A stretch of DNA of 20,592 bases from CAIYPH01 sp043744375 (GTDB lineage Bacteria > Pseudomonadota > Alphaproteobacteria > Acetobacterales > Acetobacteraceae), in the NCBI GenBank assembly GCA_043744375.1, contig JAYTUU010000104.1:1-20592 (forward strand), read 5' to 3'. The translations under genes and the position numbers were made by a program. The notes under the pieces are model-generated. The model worked only from the letters and a program-made list of their open reading frames with translations. It did not search any database and was not told the DNA's origin. Of this stretch, positions 7,943-15,922 are shown piece after piece (the first letter of the stretch is position 1; every line of letters begins with the position of its first letter).

Positions 7943-7974
7943 GTTAACCGGCCGGCGCGGGCCGGCCGGTTAAC
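7943..7974. terminator. Strong palindrome downstream of ahcY
   Basis: A perfect 14-bp inverted repeat (GTTAACCGGCCGGC, 7943-7956; complement at 7961-7974) with a 4-base loop starts 7 bases after the ahcY stop. Position and stability suggest a transcription terminator or mRNA 3'-stabilising hairpin for ahcY. No T-run follows on the minus strand, so intrinsic termination is not assured. Confidence 0.55.
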
Positions 7975-7981
7975 GCACGCT

Positions 7982-9271
7982 CTAGTAGCGGTAGAGATCG
8001 TGCTTGAATGGGCCGCTCACCGGCGCGCCGATATATTCGGCCTGCTTGGGCGACAGCTTCGTCAGCGTGGCACCGACCTTGGCGAGATGCAGGGCGGCGA
8101 CCTTCTCGTCGAGGTGCTTCGGCAGGGTATAGACCTTGTTTTCGTACTTGCCCGCCGGCGCGGTCCAGAGTTCGAGCTGGGCCAGCACCTGATTGGTGAA
8201 GCTGGCCGACATCACGAAGCTCGGGTGCCCCGTGGCGTTGCCCAGATTCACAAGACGCCCCTCGGACAGCAGGATCAGCCGCTTGCCGTCGGGGAACACG
8301 ATCTCGTCGACCTGCGGCTTCACGTTGTCCCACTTGTAGTTGCGCAGGGCGTCGATCTGAATTTCGCTGTCGAAATGGCCGATGTTGCAGACGATGGCAC
8401 GGTGCTTCATCGCGCGCATATGGTCGATCGTGATCACATCCACGTTGCCGGTGGCGGTAACGAAGATATCCGCCTGCGGGGCGGCGGCTTCCATGGTGAC
8501 GACCTGGTAGCCTTCCATGGCGGCCTGCAACGCGCAGATCGGGTCAACCTCCGTCACCATCACGCGGCAGCCGGCCTGCCGCAGCGAGGCGGCCGAGCCT
8601 TTGCCGACATCGCCGAACCCGTTCACGACGGCGACCTTGCCGGCCATCATCACGTCGGTGCCGCGGCGAATGGCGTCGACCAGCGACTCGCGGCAGCCGT
8701 AGAGGTTGTCGAACTTCGACTTGGTGACGCTGTCGTTGACGTTGATGGCGGGAACTTTCAGCGTGCCGGCCTTCGCCATCTCCCACAGGCGATGAACGCC
8801 GGTGGTGGTTTCCTCCGACAGGCCTTTGATGTCTGCCAGCATGTCGGGGTATTTGTTGTGCAGCAGCTGGGTGACGTCGCCGCCGTCATCGAGGATGAGG
8901 TTCGGCGTCCAGCCATCTGGCCCACGCACCGTCTGCTCGATGCACCACCAGAATTCCTCCTCGTCCATGCCCTTCCAGGCGAAGACCGGGGTGCCGGTGG
9001 CGGCGATGGCGGCGGCGGCATGGTCCTGCGTCGAGAAGATGTTGCACGACGACCAGCGCACGGTGGCGCCGAGATGCTCCAGCGTCTGGATCAGCACGGC
9101 GGTCTGGATGGTCATGTGCAGGCAGCCGACGATGCGGGCGCCCTTGAGGGGCTGCGCCTTGCCGTATTCGGCACGCACCGCCATCAACCCGGGCATTTCG
9201 TCCTCGGCCATCGAGATTTCTTTCTGGCCCCATTCGGCCAGCGAGATGTCTTTCACCTTGTAGTCGGTCAT
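7982..9271 (-). CDS. ahcY: S-adenosyl-L-homocysteine hydrolase (adenosylhomocysteinase)
   Basis: A 429-residue cytoplasmic enzyme that reversibly splits S-adenosylhomocysteine into adenosine and homocysteine, relieving product inhibition of methyltransferases. Seen: the family signature SSCNIFSTQDHAAAAIA (74-90), NVNDSVTKSKFDN (177-189) with substrate-binding residues, the NAD-binding glycine loop GKVAVVNGFGDVGKGSA (211-227), and a C-terminal HDLYRY resembling the conserved KxDHYRY tail. The ATG at 9271 has an AGGAG 7 bases upstream and starts the expected TDYKVKDISLAEWG N-terminus; a longer frame upstream is not plausible. An AT-rich palindrome lies 32 bases upstream of the start and may be a SahR-type operator. 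The gene stands alone, divergent from the NIPSNAP gene, with a hairpin after its stop. Confidence 0.98.
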   Translation of the reverse strand: MTDYKVKDISLAEWGQKEISMAEDEMPGLMAVRAEYGKAQPLKGARIVGCLHMTIQTAVLIQTLEHLGATVRWSSCNIFSTQDHAAAAIAATGTPVFAWKGMDEEEFWWCIEQTVRGPDGWTPNLILDDGGDVTQLLHNKYPDMLADIKGLSEETTTGVHRLWEMAKAGTLKVPAINVNDSVTKSKFDNLYGCRESLVDAIRRGTDVMMAGKVAVVNGFGDVGKGSAASLRQAGCRVMVTEVDPICALQAAMEGYQVVTMEAAAPQADIFVTATGNVDVITIDHMRAMKHRAIVCNIGHFDSEIQIDALRNYKWDNVKPQVDEIVFPDGKRLILLSEGRLVNLGNATGHPSFVMSASFTNQVLAQLELWTAPAGKYENKVYTLPKHLDEKVAALHLAKVGATLTKLSPKQAEYIGAPVSGPFKHDLYRY

Positions 9272-9302
9272 TCCGTCGCTCCTGCGCTTCGTCGGCGCGT
9301 AT

Positions 9303-9318
9303 ATAAGGATATCTTTAT
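9303..9318. promoter_or_regulatory. AT-rich palindrome, possible SahR/ArsR-type operator of ahcY
   Basis: ATAAGGATATCTTTAT is a 16-base palindrome with one mismatched pair, inside a TATATAAGGATATC island that stands out in a GC-rich region. It lies 32 bases before the ahcY start. ArsR-family SahR repressors, which sense S-adenosylhomocysteine, are known to control ahcY and methionine-cycle genes in Proteobacteria through palindromes. Assigning this site to SahR is inference. The minus strand also has TTGCAC followed at 15 bases by TATATA, a possible promoter overlapping the palindrome. Confidence 0.45.
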
Positions 9319-9492
9319 GCGTGCAAGCGCAGCTGGTCCGCGGGATTCGCAGATGTCCCGCGCACCAATGCACACGGCAGCAGAGTGGCCGAAGCAGGTT
9401 GAGAACCCGTTATCCCCGGTATCTGGCGGATGGGGCCTGTGGCGGTCTAGTTTCGTCCCGTCTGCCACCACTCAACCGAACGGGAAACGCCC

Positions 9493-9813
9493 ATGATCGC
9501 CGATGTCCGTATCTACACCTGCAAGCCCAACAAGATGGCCGAGTTCGTCAAGATCTACGAGGAACTCGCCTGGCCGCTGCAGGTGAAATATCTCGGCCGC
9601 AACCTCGGCTGGTTCACCACCATCGAGGGCGAGTTGAACACCGTCGTCCACATCTGGGGCTACGAGAACCAGGGCGACCGCGAGGCGCGCCGCAATGCCA
9701 TGGCCGCCGACCCCGCCTGGGGTGCCTATATCACCGCCGTCGCCAAGGCCGAATGCCTGGTGAAGATGGAAAACCGCATCACCCGGCCGACCGGCTTCTC
9801 CGCCGTTCAGTAA
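9493..9813 (+). CDS. NIPSNAP family protein
   Basis: A 106-residue protein that is essentially one NIPSNAP domain, a dimeric alpha-beta barrel (ferredoxin-like) fold. Seen: the IYTCKPNKMAEF opening, the long helix, GWFTTIEGELNTVVHIWGYEN (about 39-59) corresponding to the family's G-x-L-x3-x-H-x-W-x-Y pattern, and REARRNAMAADPAWGAY (68-84), matching the conserved R-x3-RxxL-xx-DPxW motif. Bacterial members are mostly of unknown function; some related dimeric alpha-beta barrels are small-molecule enzymes. The ATG at 9493 has a GGGA about 9 bases upstream. It is divergent from ahcY and convergent with pheA, with only 10 bases between the stops. Confidence 0.88.
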   Translation: MIADVRIYTCKPNKMAEFVKIYEELAWPLQVKYLGRNLGWFTTIEGELNTVVHIWGYENQGDREARRNAMAADPAWGAYITAVAKAECLVKMENRITRPTGFSAVQ

Positions 9814-9823
9814 CGGATTTGCG

Positions 9824-10687
9824 TCAGTCCCCGCTGTCCTGTTCCTTGCGGAACTGGGCGGTGGGGTAGACGCCGAGCACGCGGTATTCGCGTGAGAAGA
9901 ACGTCAGTTCCTCCAGCGCCCGGCGCAAACCCAGCTGCTCCGGATGCCCCTCGACGTCGCAGAGGAACTGCGTCGCGGTGAAATGCCCGCCGACCATGTA
10001 GCTTTCCAGCTTGGTCATGTTCACGCCGTTGGTCGCGAAGCCGCCGAGCGCCTTGTAAAGTGCGGCCGGCACGTTGCGGACGCGGAAGACGAACGTCGTC
10101 ATCAACCCCGGCGTCGCCGGCGCCGGCTGCAACGGCTTGCGGGCCATGACGTAGAAGCGTGTGGTGTTATGCGCCGCGTCCTCGATGTTGCTGCGCAGAA
10201 TGTCGAGGCCAAAAATCTCGGCCGCCAGCGACGAGGCGATCGCGCATTCCTCGGGGTTGTTCCACCCGGCCACCAGTTCGGCCGAGCCCGCGGTGTCCGC
10301 TTCCACCACCGCCTGTAGGTTCAGTTCCTTCAATATCTTGCGCACCTGGCCGAGGGCGACGACGTGCGAGTGGGCGCGCTTCAGGCCCGCAATGCTCGCG
10401 CCGCGCACGCCGAGCAGGCAGTGCTCGACGCGCTGGAAATGCTCGCCGACGACATAGAGGCCGCTATCCGGCAGCAGGTAGTGCACGTCACCGACACGCC
10501 CGGCGAGGCTGTTCTCGCAGGCGATCATGGCGAGTTCGGCGCCGCCGGTGCGCACCGCGTCCATCGCCGCCTCGAAAGTTTCGCAGGGCAGGGTTGTCCA
10601 TCCCGGATAGGCGTGCCGGCAGGACAGGTCGGAATAGGCGCCCGGACGGCCCTGGAAGGCGATTATGCCGGTTTTTGAGCTGGTCAT
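9824..10687 (-). CDS. pheA: Prephenate dehydratase with ACT regulatory domain
   Basis: A 287-residue enzyme converting prephenate to phenylpyruvate in phenylalanine synthesis. The N-terminal dehydratase domain begins IAFQGRPGAYSD (9-20), includes ENSLAGRVGDVHYLL (58-72) and ends with the catalytic TRF (176-178). An ACT domain follows from about 197, with TTFVFRVRNVPAALYKAL and NMTKLESYMVGGHF in place of the enterobacterial GALV and ESRP phenylalanine-binding motifs, as is usual in alphaproteobacteria. No chorismate mutase domain is fused. The ATG at 10687 overlaps the kdsB stop (ATGA), so the two genes are translationally coupled. Feedback inhibition by phenylalanine through the ACT domain is expected from the family. 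Confidence 0.97.
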   Translation of the reverse strand: MTSSKTGIIAFQGRPGAYSDLSCRHAYPGWTTLPCETFEAAMDAVRTGGAELAMIACENSLAGRVGDVHYLLPDSGLYVVGEHFQRVEHCLLGVRGASIAGLKRAHSHVVALGQVRKILKELNLQAVVEADTAGSAELVAGWNNPEECAIASSLAAEIFGLDILRSNIEDAAHNTTRFYVMARKPLQPAPATPGLMTTFVFRVRNVPAALYKALGGFATNGVNMTKLESYMVGGHFTATQFLCDVEGHPEQLGLRRALEELTFFSREYRVLGVYPTAQFRKEQDSGD

Positions 10688-11454
10688 GGTTCAGGACTTC
10701 TTCGTGGCTTGGGGCAAGGCGGGGCTTGAGACAAAGCGGCGCGGGCGCGTTCGAGGTCATCAGGCGTGTCGACACCGAACGGGGCGAACTCGACGCGGGC
10801 GCAAGAGATCCGCATGCCGGCTTCGAGGGCACGCAGTTGTTCGAGACTCTCGCGGCGCTCAAGCGGCGATTCCGGCATGGCGACGAAGCGGCCGAGCGCC
10901 TGGCGGCGGAACGCGTAGATGCCGATATGGTGCCAGCGCGGCCCGTCGCCCCACGGGATCGGCGCGCGCGAGAAATACAGCGCCGGGGACACCGCCCGCC
11001 CGCCGTCGAACGCACAGGCCGCCTTCACCACACTCGGAGCGGCGGCTTCCGCCTCGGAGGTAATCGGCGCAACCAGGGTGGAAATATCGATGGCGGGGTC
11101 GGCGAGCGGGCCGAGCACGGCGCGGATGAAATCGGGCGGGATGGTCGGCAGGTCGCCCTGCAGGTTCACCACCACGTCATGGCGGCCCTGCGGATCGAGG
11201 ATGGACAGCGCCGCATGCACGCGGTCCGAGCCGCGCGGCAGCGATGGATCGGTCAGCACGGCGATCCCGCCGGCGGCGCGCACGGCCTCGGCGATCTCCG
11301 GATCGGCGCAGGCCACGGCCACCGGCCCGATATCGGCCTCCCGCCCGCGGTTCAGCACGTGCACGATCATCGACACGCCGTTGATGTCCGCCAGCGGCTT
11401 GCCGGGCAAGCGCGTGGCGGCCATGCGGGAGGGAATGACAATAATCGGGTTCAT
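10684..11454 (-). CDS. kdsB: 3-deoxy-manno-octulosonate cytidylyltransferase (CMP-Kdo synthetase)
   Basis: A 256-residue cytoplasmic enzyme that activates Kdo with CTP for lipopolysaccharide core assembly. Seen: the nucleotide-binding PSRMAATRLPGKPL (8-21), the LPRGSDRVHAAL substrate region (72-83), VVNLQGDLPTIPP (94-106; the family more often has GDEP here), IGIYAFRRQALGRF and GVDTPDDLERAR near the end. The ATG at 11454 has a GAGGAT about 5-8 bases upstream. It is the first gene of a two-gene unit with pheA, overlapping it by four bases. This pairing beside a cycM-like cytochrome recurs in alphaproteobacteria (recalled, not searched). Confidence 0.97.
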   Translation of the reverse strand: MNPIIVIPSRMAATRLPGKPLADINGVSMIVHVLNRGREADIGPVAVACADPEIAEAVRAAGGIAVLTDPSLPRGSDRVHAALSILDPQGRHDVVVNLQGDLPTIPPDFIRAVLGPLADPAIDISTLVAPITSEAEAAAPSVVKAACAFDGGRAVSPALYFSRAPIPWGDGPRWHHIGIYAFRRQALGRFVAMPESPLERRESLEQLRALEAGMRISCARVEFAPFGVDTPDDLERARAALSQAPPCPKPRRSPEP

Positions 11455-11623
11455 CCGGCATCCTCAATGGATGGAAACATGCAACATGCCAAGCCGTGTG
11501 GGTTGAAGCCCGCGCGCCGCTTGCCTATGGTGCAACGCAGCTTAGGTATCCCGCCCGTGTCGCGCAACGTGACCGGCCGTGCCACCATGAGCTGCTGGTC
11601 GATACGTGCGGGGTATTCGTCGA

Positions 11624-12157
11624 ATGGATAGCATGGAAGTCAACAAGGCGATCGCCGCCGTTCTGGTGGCAGGAATCGTCTTTTTTGTATCTGGGATTGC
11701 CGGGCAAGCCCTCGTGCACCCGCATCATCTCAAGCAAAGCGCGATCACGATCGAAGTGTTCGCCACACCCGCGGCCGGGGCCCCGGCCGCGGTGCTGGCG
11801 CCGATCGCGCCGCTGCTGGTGGCAGCCGATCCGGCCGCCGGCGAGGCCAATGCGAAGAAGCTCTGCGCGGCCTGCCATACCTTCACCGAGGGCGGGAAGG
11901 CCGGCGTCGGCCCGAACCTCTACGGCGTGCTCGGGCAGAACCATGCCAGTGTCGCCGGGTTCGCCTATTCGAACGGCCTGAAGGGCAAGGCGGGCGCCTG
12001 GAGCTACGAGGAACTGAACGCGTGGCTGAAGAAGCCCGCCGCCTATGCCGCCGGCACCAAGATGGCCTTCGCCGGCATCAACAGCGACAAGCAGCGCGCC
12101 GACATGATCGCCTATCTGCGCAGCCTGGCGAAAACCCCCGCGCCGCTGCCGAAATAA
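11624..12157 (+). CDS. cycM: Membrane-anchored class I c-type cytochrome (CycM / c552-like)
   Basis: A 177-residue electron carrier of the periplasmic face of the inner membrane. An uncleaved-looking N-terminal helix (residues 9-30) is followed by an Ala/Pro-rich linker. The haem domain has CAACH (81-85), covalently binding haem c, and M147 in GTKMAFAG as the likely sixth ligand, near the conserved P-G-TKM-F motif. This architecture matches CycM/cytochrome c552, which carries electrons from the bc1 complex to the aa3 oxidase. The ATG at 11624 is preferred; ATG 11633 (residue 4) would also keep the anchor. Divergent from kdsB across 169 bases, it is followed after 7 bases by hisN. Confidence 0.92.
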   Translation: MDSMEVNKAIAAVLVAGIVFFVSGIAGQALVHPHHLKQSAITIEVFATPAAGAPAAVLAPIAPLLVAADPAAGEANAKKLCAACHTFTEGGKAGVGPNLYGVLGQNHASVAGFAYSNGLKGKAGAWSYEELNAWLKKPAAYAAGTKMAFAGINSDKQRADMIAYLRSLAKTPAPLPK

Positions 12158-12164
12158 CACCCGG

Positions 12165-12953
12165 GTGACACTGCCCGACCTCGATCCCTTCATCCGCGCG
12201 GCCAATGCTGCCGCGGATGCGGCGGGGGCGGTGATCCGGCCGTTCTTCCGCGCCGATCTGACGGCCGACCTCAAGGATGACGCGAGCCCCGTGACGATCG
12301 CGGATCGCACCGCCGAACTGGTGCTGCGCGCGGTGATCGGCGAACGCTTCCCCGATCACGGCATCCTCGGCGAGGAATTCCCGATCCGCAATCCCGCCGC
12401 CGGGCTGCGCTGGGTGCTCGACCCGATCGACGGCACCCGCGCTTTCATCACGGGCCGGCCGGTGTTTGGCACGCTGATCGCGCTGCTGGCCGATGGCGTG
12501 CCGATTCTCGGCGTGATCGACCAGCCGGTGACCGGCGAGCGCTGGATCGGCGCTACCGGCCGGCCAACAATGTTCACCGGCCCGCTCGGTGGCCGCGTCG
12601 GCGGGCGCCGCTGTGCGCTGCTGGCCGACGCCGAGCTTTCGGTGACCAGCCCGGAAATGTTCGAAGCCGGCGATCTCGACGCCTGGGGGCGCGTGAAGTC
12701 CGCCGTCCGGCGCACCAGCTATGGCGGGGACTGCTATGCCTACGGGCTGCTGGCACTCGGCCAGATCGACATGATCGTGGAATCGACGATGAAGATCTGG
12801 GACTGGGCCGCCCTCGCCCCGGTCATCGAGGGTGCGGGGGGACGCATGACGGACTGGCACGGGCGGACGCTGACGCCGGACAGCGACGGCCATGTCCTCG
12901 CCGTCGGCGATCCCCGTCTGCTCGATCAGGCTCGCCCCCTTCTCGCCGCTTGA
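12165..12953 (+). CDS. hisN: Inositol-monophosphatase-family phosphatase, probably histidinol-phosphatase HisN
   Basis: A 262-residue Mg2+-dependent phosphatase of the IMPase superfamily. Metal ligands are visible in GEE (69-71), DPIDGT (86-91) and IWDWAA (211-216, catalytic-metal Asp213). The signature WVLDPIDGTRAFITGRPVFGTLIALL is the form seen in HisN-type histidinol-phosphate phosphatases, so histidine biosynthesis is favoured. Inositol-1-phosphatase or a CysQ-like role is less likely. The start is GTG at 12165, 7 bases after the cytochrome stop. No strong Shine-Dalgarno is visible, so translation may depend on coupling. The transporter operon begins 54 bases downstream with its own good ribosome-binding site. 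Confidence 0.88.
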   Translation: MTLPDLDPFIRAANAAADAAGAVIRPFFRADLTADLKDDASPVTIADRTAELVLRAVIGERFPDHGILGEEFPIRNPAAGLRWVLDPIDGTRAFITGRPVFGTLIALLADGVPILGVIDQPVTGERWIGATGRPTMFTGPLGGRVGGRRCALLADAELSVTSPEMFEAGDLDAWGRVKSAVRRTSYGGDCYAYGLLALGQIDMIVESTMKIWDWAALAPVIEGAGGRMTDWHGRTLTPDSDGHVLAVGDPRLLDQARPLLAA

Positions 12954-13007
12954 CCTGACACCCCTGGGAATGGCCACCTACCGGCGGGCAACGAAGGGAG
13001 GCGACCC

Positions 13008-14849
13008 ATGCGCATGATCGCTGCGGCCTTGGCGCTGCTGACCAGTCTGGCGCTGCTGACCAGTCTGGCGATGCCCGGCGGGGCCGCGCTGGCACAAACC
13101 CGCGCCCACGGCATCTCCATGTTCGGCACCCCCGCGCTGCCGGCGGACTTCGCGCATCTGCCCTACGTCAACCCCGATGCGCCCAAGGGCGGCGAGGTTT
13201 CGCTCGGTGCGCTCGGCAGTTTCGACAGCTTCAACCCCTTTGTCCTGCGCGGCGTGGCGGCGGCCGAGATCACCCGCATCTACGACACGCTGCTGCGCGA
13301 GTCCGCCGACGAGGCCTCGACCGCCTATGGCCATATCGCCGAGTCCGTCGAACTGGCCGCGGACAAGAAATCGGTGGCCTTCAACCTGCGCGCCGAGGCC
13401 CGCTTCCACGACGGCACGCCGATCACCGCCGAAGACGTGGCCTGGACGTTCATGGCCCTGCGCGAGCACGGCCGGCCGCAATACAAGCAGTACTACGCCG
13501 ATGTTACCTCGGTCAGCGTCGAGGGCCCGCTGCGCGTGGTGTTCCAGTTCCGCACCGCCGAGAACCGGGAACTACCGCTGATCCTCGGCCAGTTCGCCAT
13601 CCTGCCCCGGCACTGGTGGGAGGCGCGGGCCTTTTCGCGCGCCCTCACCGAGGCGCCGCTCGGCTCCGGCCCGTATCGGCTGGAGAGCTTCGAACTGGGC
13701 CGCGGGACGGTGCTGGCCCGCGTGCCGGAATACTGGGCGCGGGACCGGCCGACCTCCAAGGGGCTCTACAACTTCAACCGCATCCGCACCGAATACTACC
13801 GCGATGCCACCGTGGCCATGCAGGCGTTCAAGGCCGGGCGGATCGATTTCCGGCGCGAGAACATCTCGAAGAACTGGGCCACCGCCTATGATTTCCCGGC
13901 CGTCGAAAAGGGCCTGGTGAAGCGCACCACCTTCAATCACCGCCTGCCCACGGGCATGCAAAGCTGGATGATGAACACGCGCCGGCCGATCTTCGCCGAT
14001 GCCCGGGTGCGCCGCGCCATGACCGAGGTGTTCGATTTCGAGTGGACCAACCGCAACCTGTTCTTCGGCGCCTATACCCGCACCGAGAGCTATTTCAGCA
14101 ACAGCGACCTCGCCTCCTCCGGCCTGCCGGAGGGCGCCGAGCTTGCATTGCTGGCCCGCTATCGCGATCGCCTGGCACCCGAGGTGTTCAGCCAACCCTT
14201 CCGCCTGCCGGTCACCGACGGCTCCGGCAACAACCGCGAAGGCATCCGCCGCGCCCTCGCGCTGCTGCGCGACGCCGGCTGGGAAGTCCGTGAACGCAAG
14301 CTGGTGGACAAGAGCGGCCAGCAGATGAGCTTCGAAATCCTCGTCCACGACCCGTCCTACGAGCGCATCGCCACCCCCTATGCGCAGTGGCTGCAGCGCC
14401 TCGGGATCGAGGTGCGCGTTCGCACCGTCGACGTGCCGCAGTATCAGCGCCTCACCGACATGTTCGACTACGACATGACGATGATGGTCATTCCGCAGAG
14501 CGAATTCCCCGGCAACGAACAGCGCGAGTTCTTCACCTGCGCCGGCGCGAAAGCCGAGGGCAGCAACAATATCGCCGGCATCTGCGACGCGGTGATCGAT
14601 GACCTCGTGGACCTAGTGGTCGCGGCCCCCGATCGCGCCACCCAGGTCACCGCCACCCGCGCGCTCGACCGCGTTCTGCTTAACGGCTGGTACGGCGTGC
14701 CGAACTGGCATCTTGGCGCGATCTGGGCGGCGTACTGGAACCGTTTCGGCCACCCCGAAGGCCCGGTCCGCGCCGGCATGGTGTTCGACGCCTGGTGGAT
14801 CGACCGGGCCCGCGCAACCGCGACCGACGCGGCCCGCGCGAGCAACTGA
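13008..14849 (+). CDS. yejA: YejA-type peptide ABC transporter substrate-binding protein
   Basis: A 613-residue family 5 extracellular solute-binding protein. A signal peptide (about residues 1-29, cleavage near ALA-Q) lacks a lipobox Cys, so the mature protein is probably soluble in the periplasm. Seen: the YejA-like GALGSFDSFNPFVLRG opening with IYDTLL, FHDGTPITAEDVAWTF typical of peptide-binding proteins, SGPYRLESFELGRGTVLARVPEYWA, and NWHLGAIWAAYWNRFGHPE near the end. YejABEF imports oligopeptides, and in E. coli also microcin C. The ATG at 13008 has a strong GGGAGG ribosome-binding site. The signal peptide contains an exact 18-bp tandem duplication. The stop overlaps the yejB start (TGATG). 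Its wobble positions are strongly C-rich. Confidence 0.94.
   Translation: MRMIAAALALLTSLALLTSLAMPGGAALAQTRAHGISMFGTPALPADFAHLPYVNPDAPKGGEVSLGALGSFDSFNPFVLRGVAAAEITRIYDTLLRESADEASTAYGHIAESVELAADKKSVAFNLRAEARFHDGTPITAEDVAWTFMALREHGRPQYKQYYADVTSVSVEGPLRVVFQFRTAENRELPLILGQFAILPRHWWEARAFSRALTEAPLGSGPYRLESFELGRGTVLARVPEYWARDRPTSKGLYNFNRIRTEYYRDATVAMQAFKAGRIDFRRENISKNWATAYDFPAVEKGLVKRTTFNHRLPTGMQSWMMNTRRPIFADARVRRAMTEVFDFEWTNRNLFFGAYTRTESYFSNSDLASSGLPEGAELALLARYRDRLAPEVFSQPFRLPVTDGSGNNREGIRRALALLRDAGWEVRERKLVDKSGQQMSFEILVHDPSYERIATPYAQWLQRLGIEVRVRTVDVPQYQRLTDMFDYDMTMMVIPQSEFPGNEQREFFTCAGAKAEGSNNIAGICDAVIDDLVDLVVAAPDRATQVTATRALDRVLLNGWYGVPNWHLGAIWAAYWNRFGHPEGPVRAGMVFDAWWIDRARATATDAARASN
13031..13066 (+). 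repeat. 18-bp tandem duplication within the yejA signal peptide
   Basis: GGCGCTGCTGACCAGTCT occurs twice head to tail (13031-13048 and 13049-13066) and is followed by GGCG, the start of a third unit. It encodes two copies of a six-residue hydrophobic unit (LALLTS), lengthening the signal peptide core in frame. Perfect identity suggests a recent slippage event. Confidence 0.9.
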
Positions 14850-15919
14850 TGGCCGGCTACCTCCTCCGCCGCCTGCTGCTCGTCATCCCGACGCTGTTCG
14901 GCATCATCGCCATCAACTTCTGCGTGGTCCAACTCGCTCCCGGCGGGCCGGTCGAGCAGATGATCGCCGAACTCAAGGGCAAGGGTGGCGACCCCACCGC
15001 ACGGCTGAGCGGCGGCGGCTCCGAGGCGGCGGACCCCGGCGCCTATCGCGGGGCCCGCGGGCTGGAGCCCGAGATGATCGCCGAGATCAAACAGATGTTC
15101 GGCTTCGACAAACCGCCGCTGACCCGCTTCGGCATCATGCTCGGCGACTACCTCACCTTCGATTTCGGCCGCAGCTTCTTCCGCGACGAAACCGTGCTGC
15201 GGCTGATCGGGCAGAAAATGCCCGTCTCCATCTCGCTCGGCCTCTGGTCCACGCTGCTGGTCTACTTCATCTCCATCCCGCTCGGCATCGCCAAGGCCGT
15301 GCGCGACGGCAGCCGGTTCGACGTGATGAGCAGCGCCGCCGTGCTGGTCGGCTACGCCGTGCCGGGCTTTCTGTTCGCCATCCTGCTCGTGGTGCTCTTC
15401 GCCGGCGGGAGCTTCCTGCAAATCTTCCCCCTGCGCGGCCTCGCCAGCAGCGGTTCGGAAACCTGGTCCTTCCCGGCCCGCGCGCTGGACTACCTCTGGC
15501 ATATGGTGCTGCCCACCATCGCCCTCGTCGTCGGTGGGTTCGCCAGCCTGACGATGCTGACGAAAAACTCGTTCCTCGAAGAAATCCGCAAACAATACGT
15601 CGTCACCGCCCGCGCCAAAGGGGCCTCCGAACGCCGCGTGCTCTACCGGCACGTGTTTCGCAACGCCATGCTCCTCGTCGTCGCCGGCTTCCCCGCCGCC
15701 TTCATCGGCATTCTCTTCTCGTCGGCCCTGCTGGTCGAAATCGTCTTCTCCCTCGACGGCCTCGGCCTGCTCGGCTTCGAAGCCGCCATCCGACGCGACT
15801 ACCCGATCATGTTCGGAACGCTGTACATCTTCACCCTGCTCGGCCTGCTCATGCAGATCATCGGCGATGTCATGTACACCATCGTCGACCCCCGCATCGA
15901 CTTCGACGCGCGGGGCTAG
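14849..15919 (+). CDS. yejB: YejB-type peptide ABC transporter permease
   Basis: A 356-residue inner-membrane permease. The N-terminus YLLRRLLLVIPTLFGI is the usual first helix, followed by the periplasmic loop with NFCVVQLAPGGPVEQ. A longer Gly-rich insert (about residues 45-75) is typical of YejB relative to DppB. About six hydrophobic segments follow, and the cytoplasmic EAA loop ARAKGASERRVLYRHVFRNA (253-272) contacts the ATPase. The end, DPRIDFDARG, is standard. The ATG at 14849 overlaps the yejA stop, so the two are coupled. Third codon positions are C in 26 of the first 40 codons. Unusually, 264 bases filled by a palindromic element separate it from yejE. Confidence 0.95.
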   Translation: MAGYLLRRLLLVIPTLFGIIAINFCVVQLAPGGPVEQMIAELKGKGGDPTARLSGGGSEAADPGAYRGARGLEPEMIAEIKQMFGFDKPPLTRFGIMLGDYLTFDFGRSFFRDETVLRLIGQKMPVSISLGLWSTLLVYFISIPLGIAKAVRDGSRFDVMSSAAVLVGYAVPGFLFAILLVVLFAGGSFLQIFPLRGLASSGSETWSFPARALDYLWHMVLPTIALVVGGFASLTMLTKNSFLEEIRKQYVVTARAKGASERRVLYRHVFRNAMLLVVAGFPAAFIGILFSSALLVEIVFSLDGLGLLGFEAAIRRDYPIMFGTLYIFTLLGLLMQIIGDVMYTIVDPRIDFDARG

Positions 15920-15922
15920 CGG

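Noticed and set aside
9345..9492. A tRNA-like or riboswitch-like leader between ahcY and the NIPSNAP gene.
   Set aside because: I could not build a cloverleaf or a recognisable SAM/SAH aptamer; only a weak, bulged pairing of GTTTCGTCCCGT with ACGGGAAAC near the ribosome-binding site was seen.
8000..9496. A 498-codon open frame on the plus strand opposite ahcY.
   Set aside because: It mirrors ahcY, whose signatures are unmistakable; the product is a His/Gly/Asp-rich shadow translation.
11455..11623. A sigma-70 promoter for the cytochrome gene (TTGCCT near 11520).
   Set aside because: The -35-like hexamer has no credible -10 at 16-18 bases, so no promoter is called in this divergent gap.
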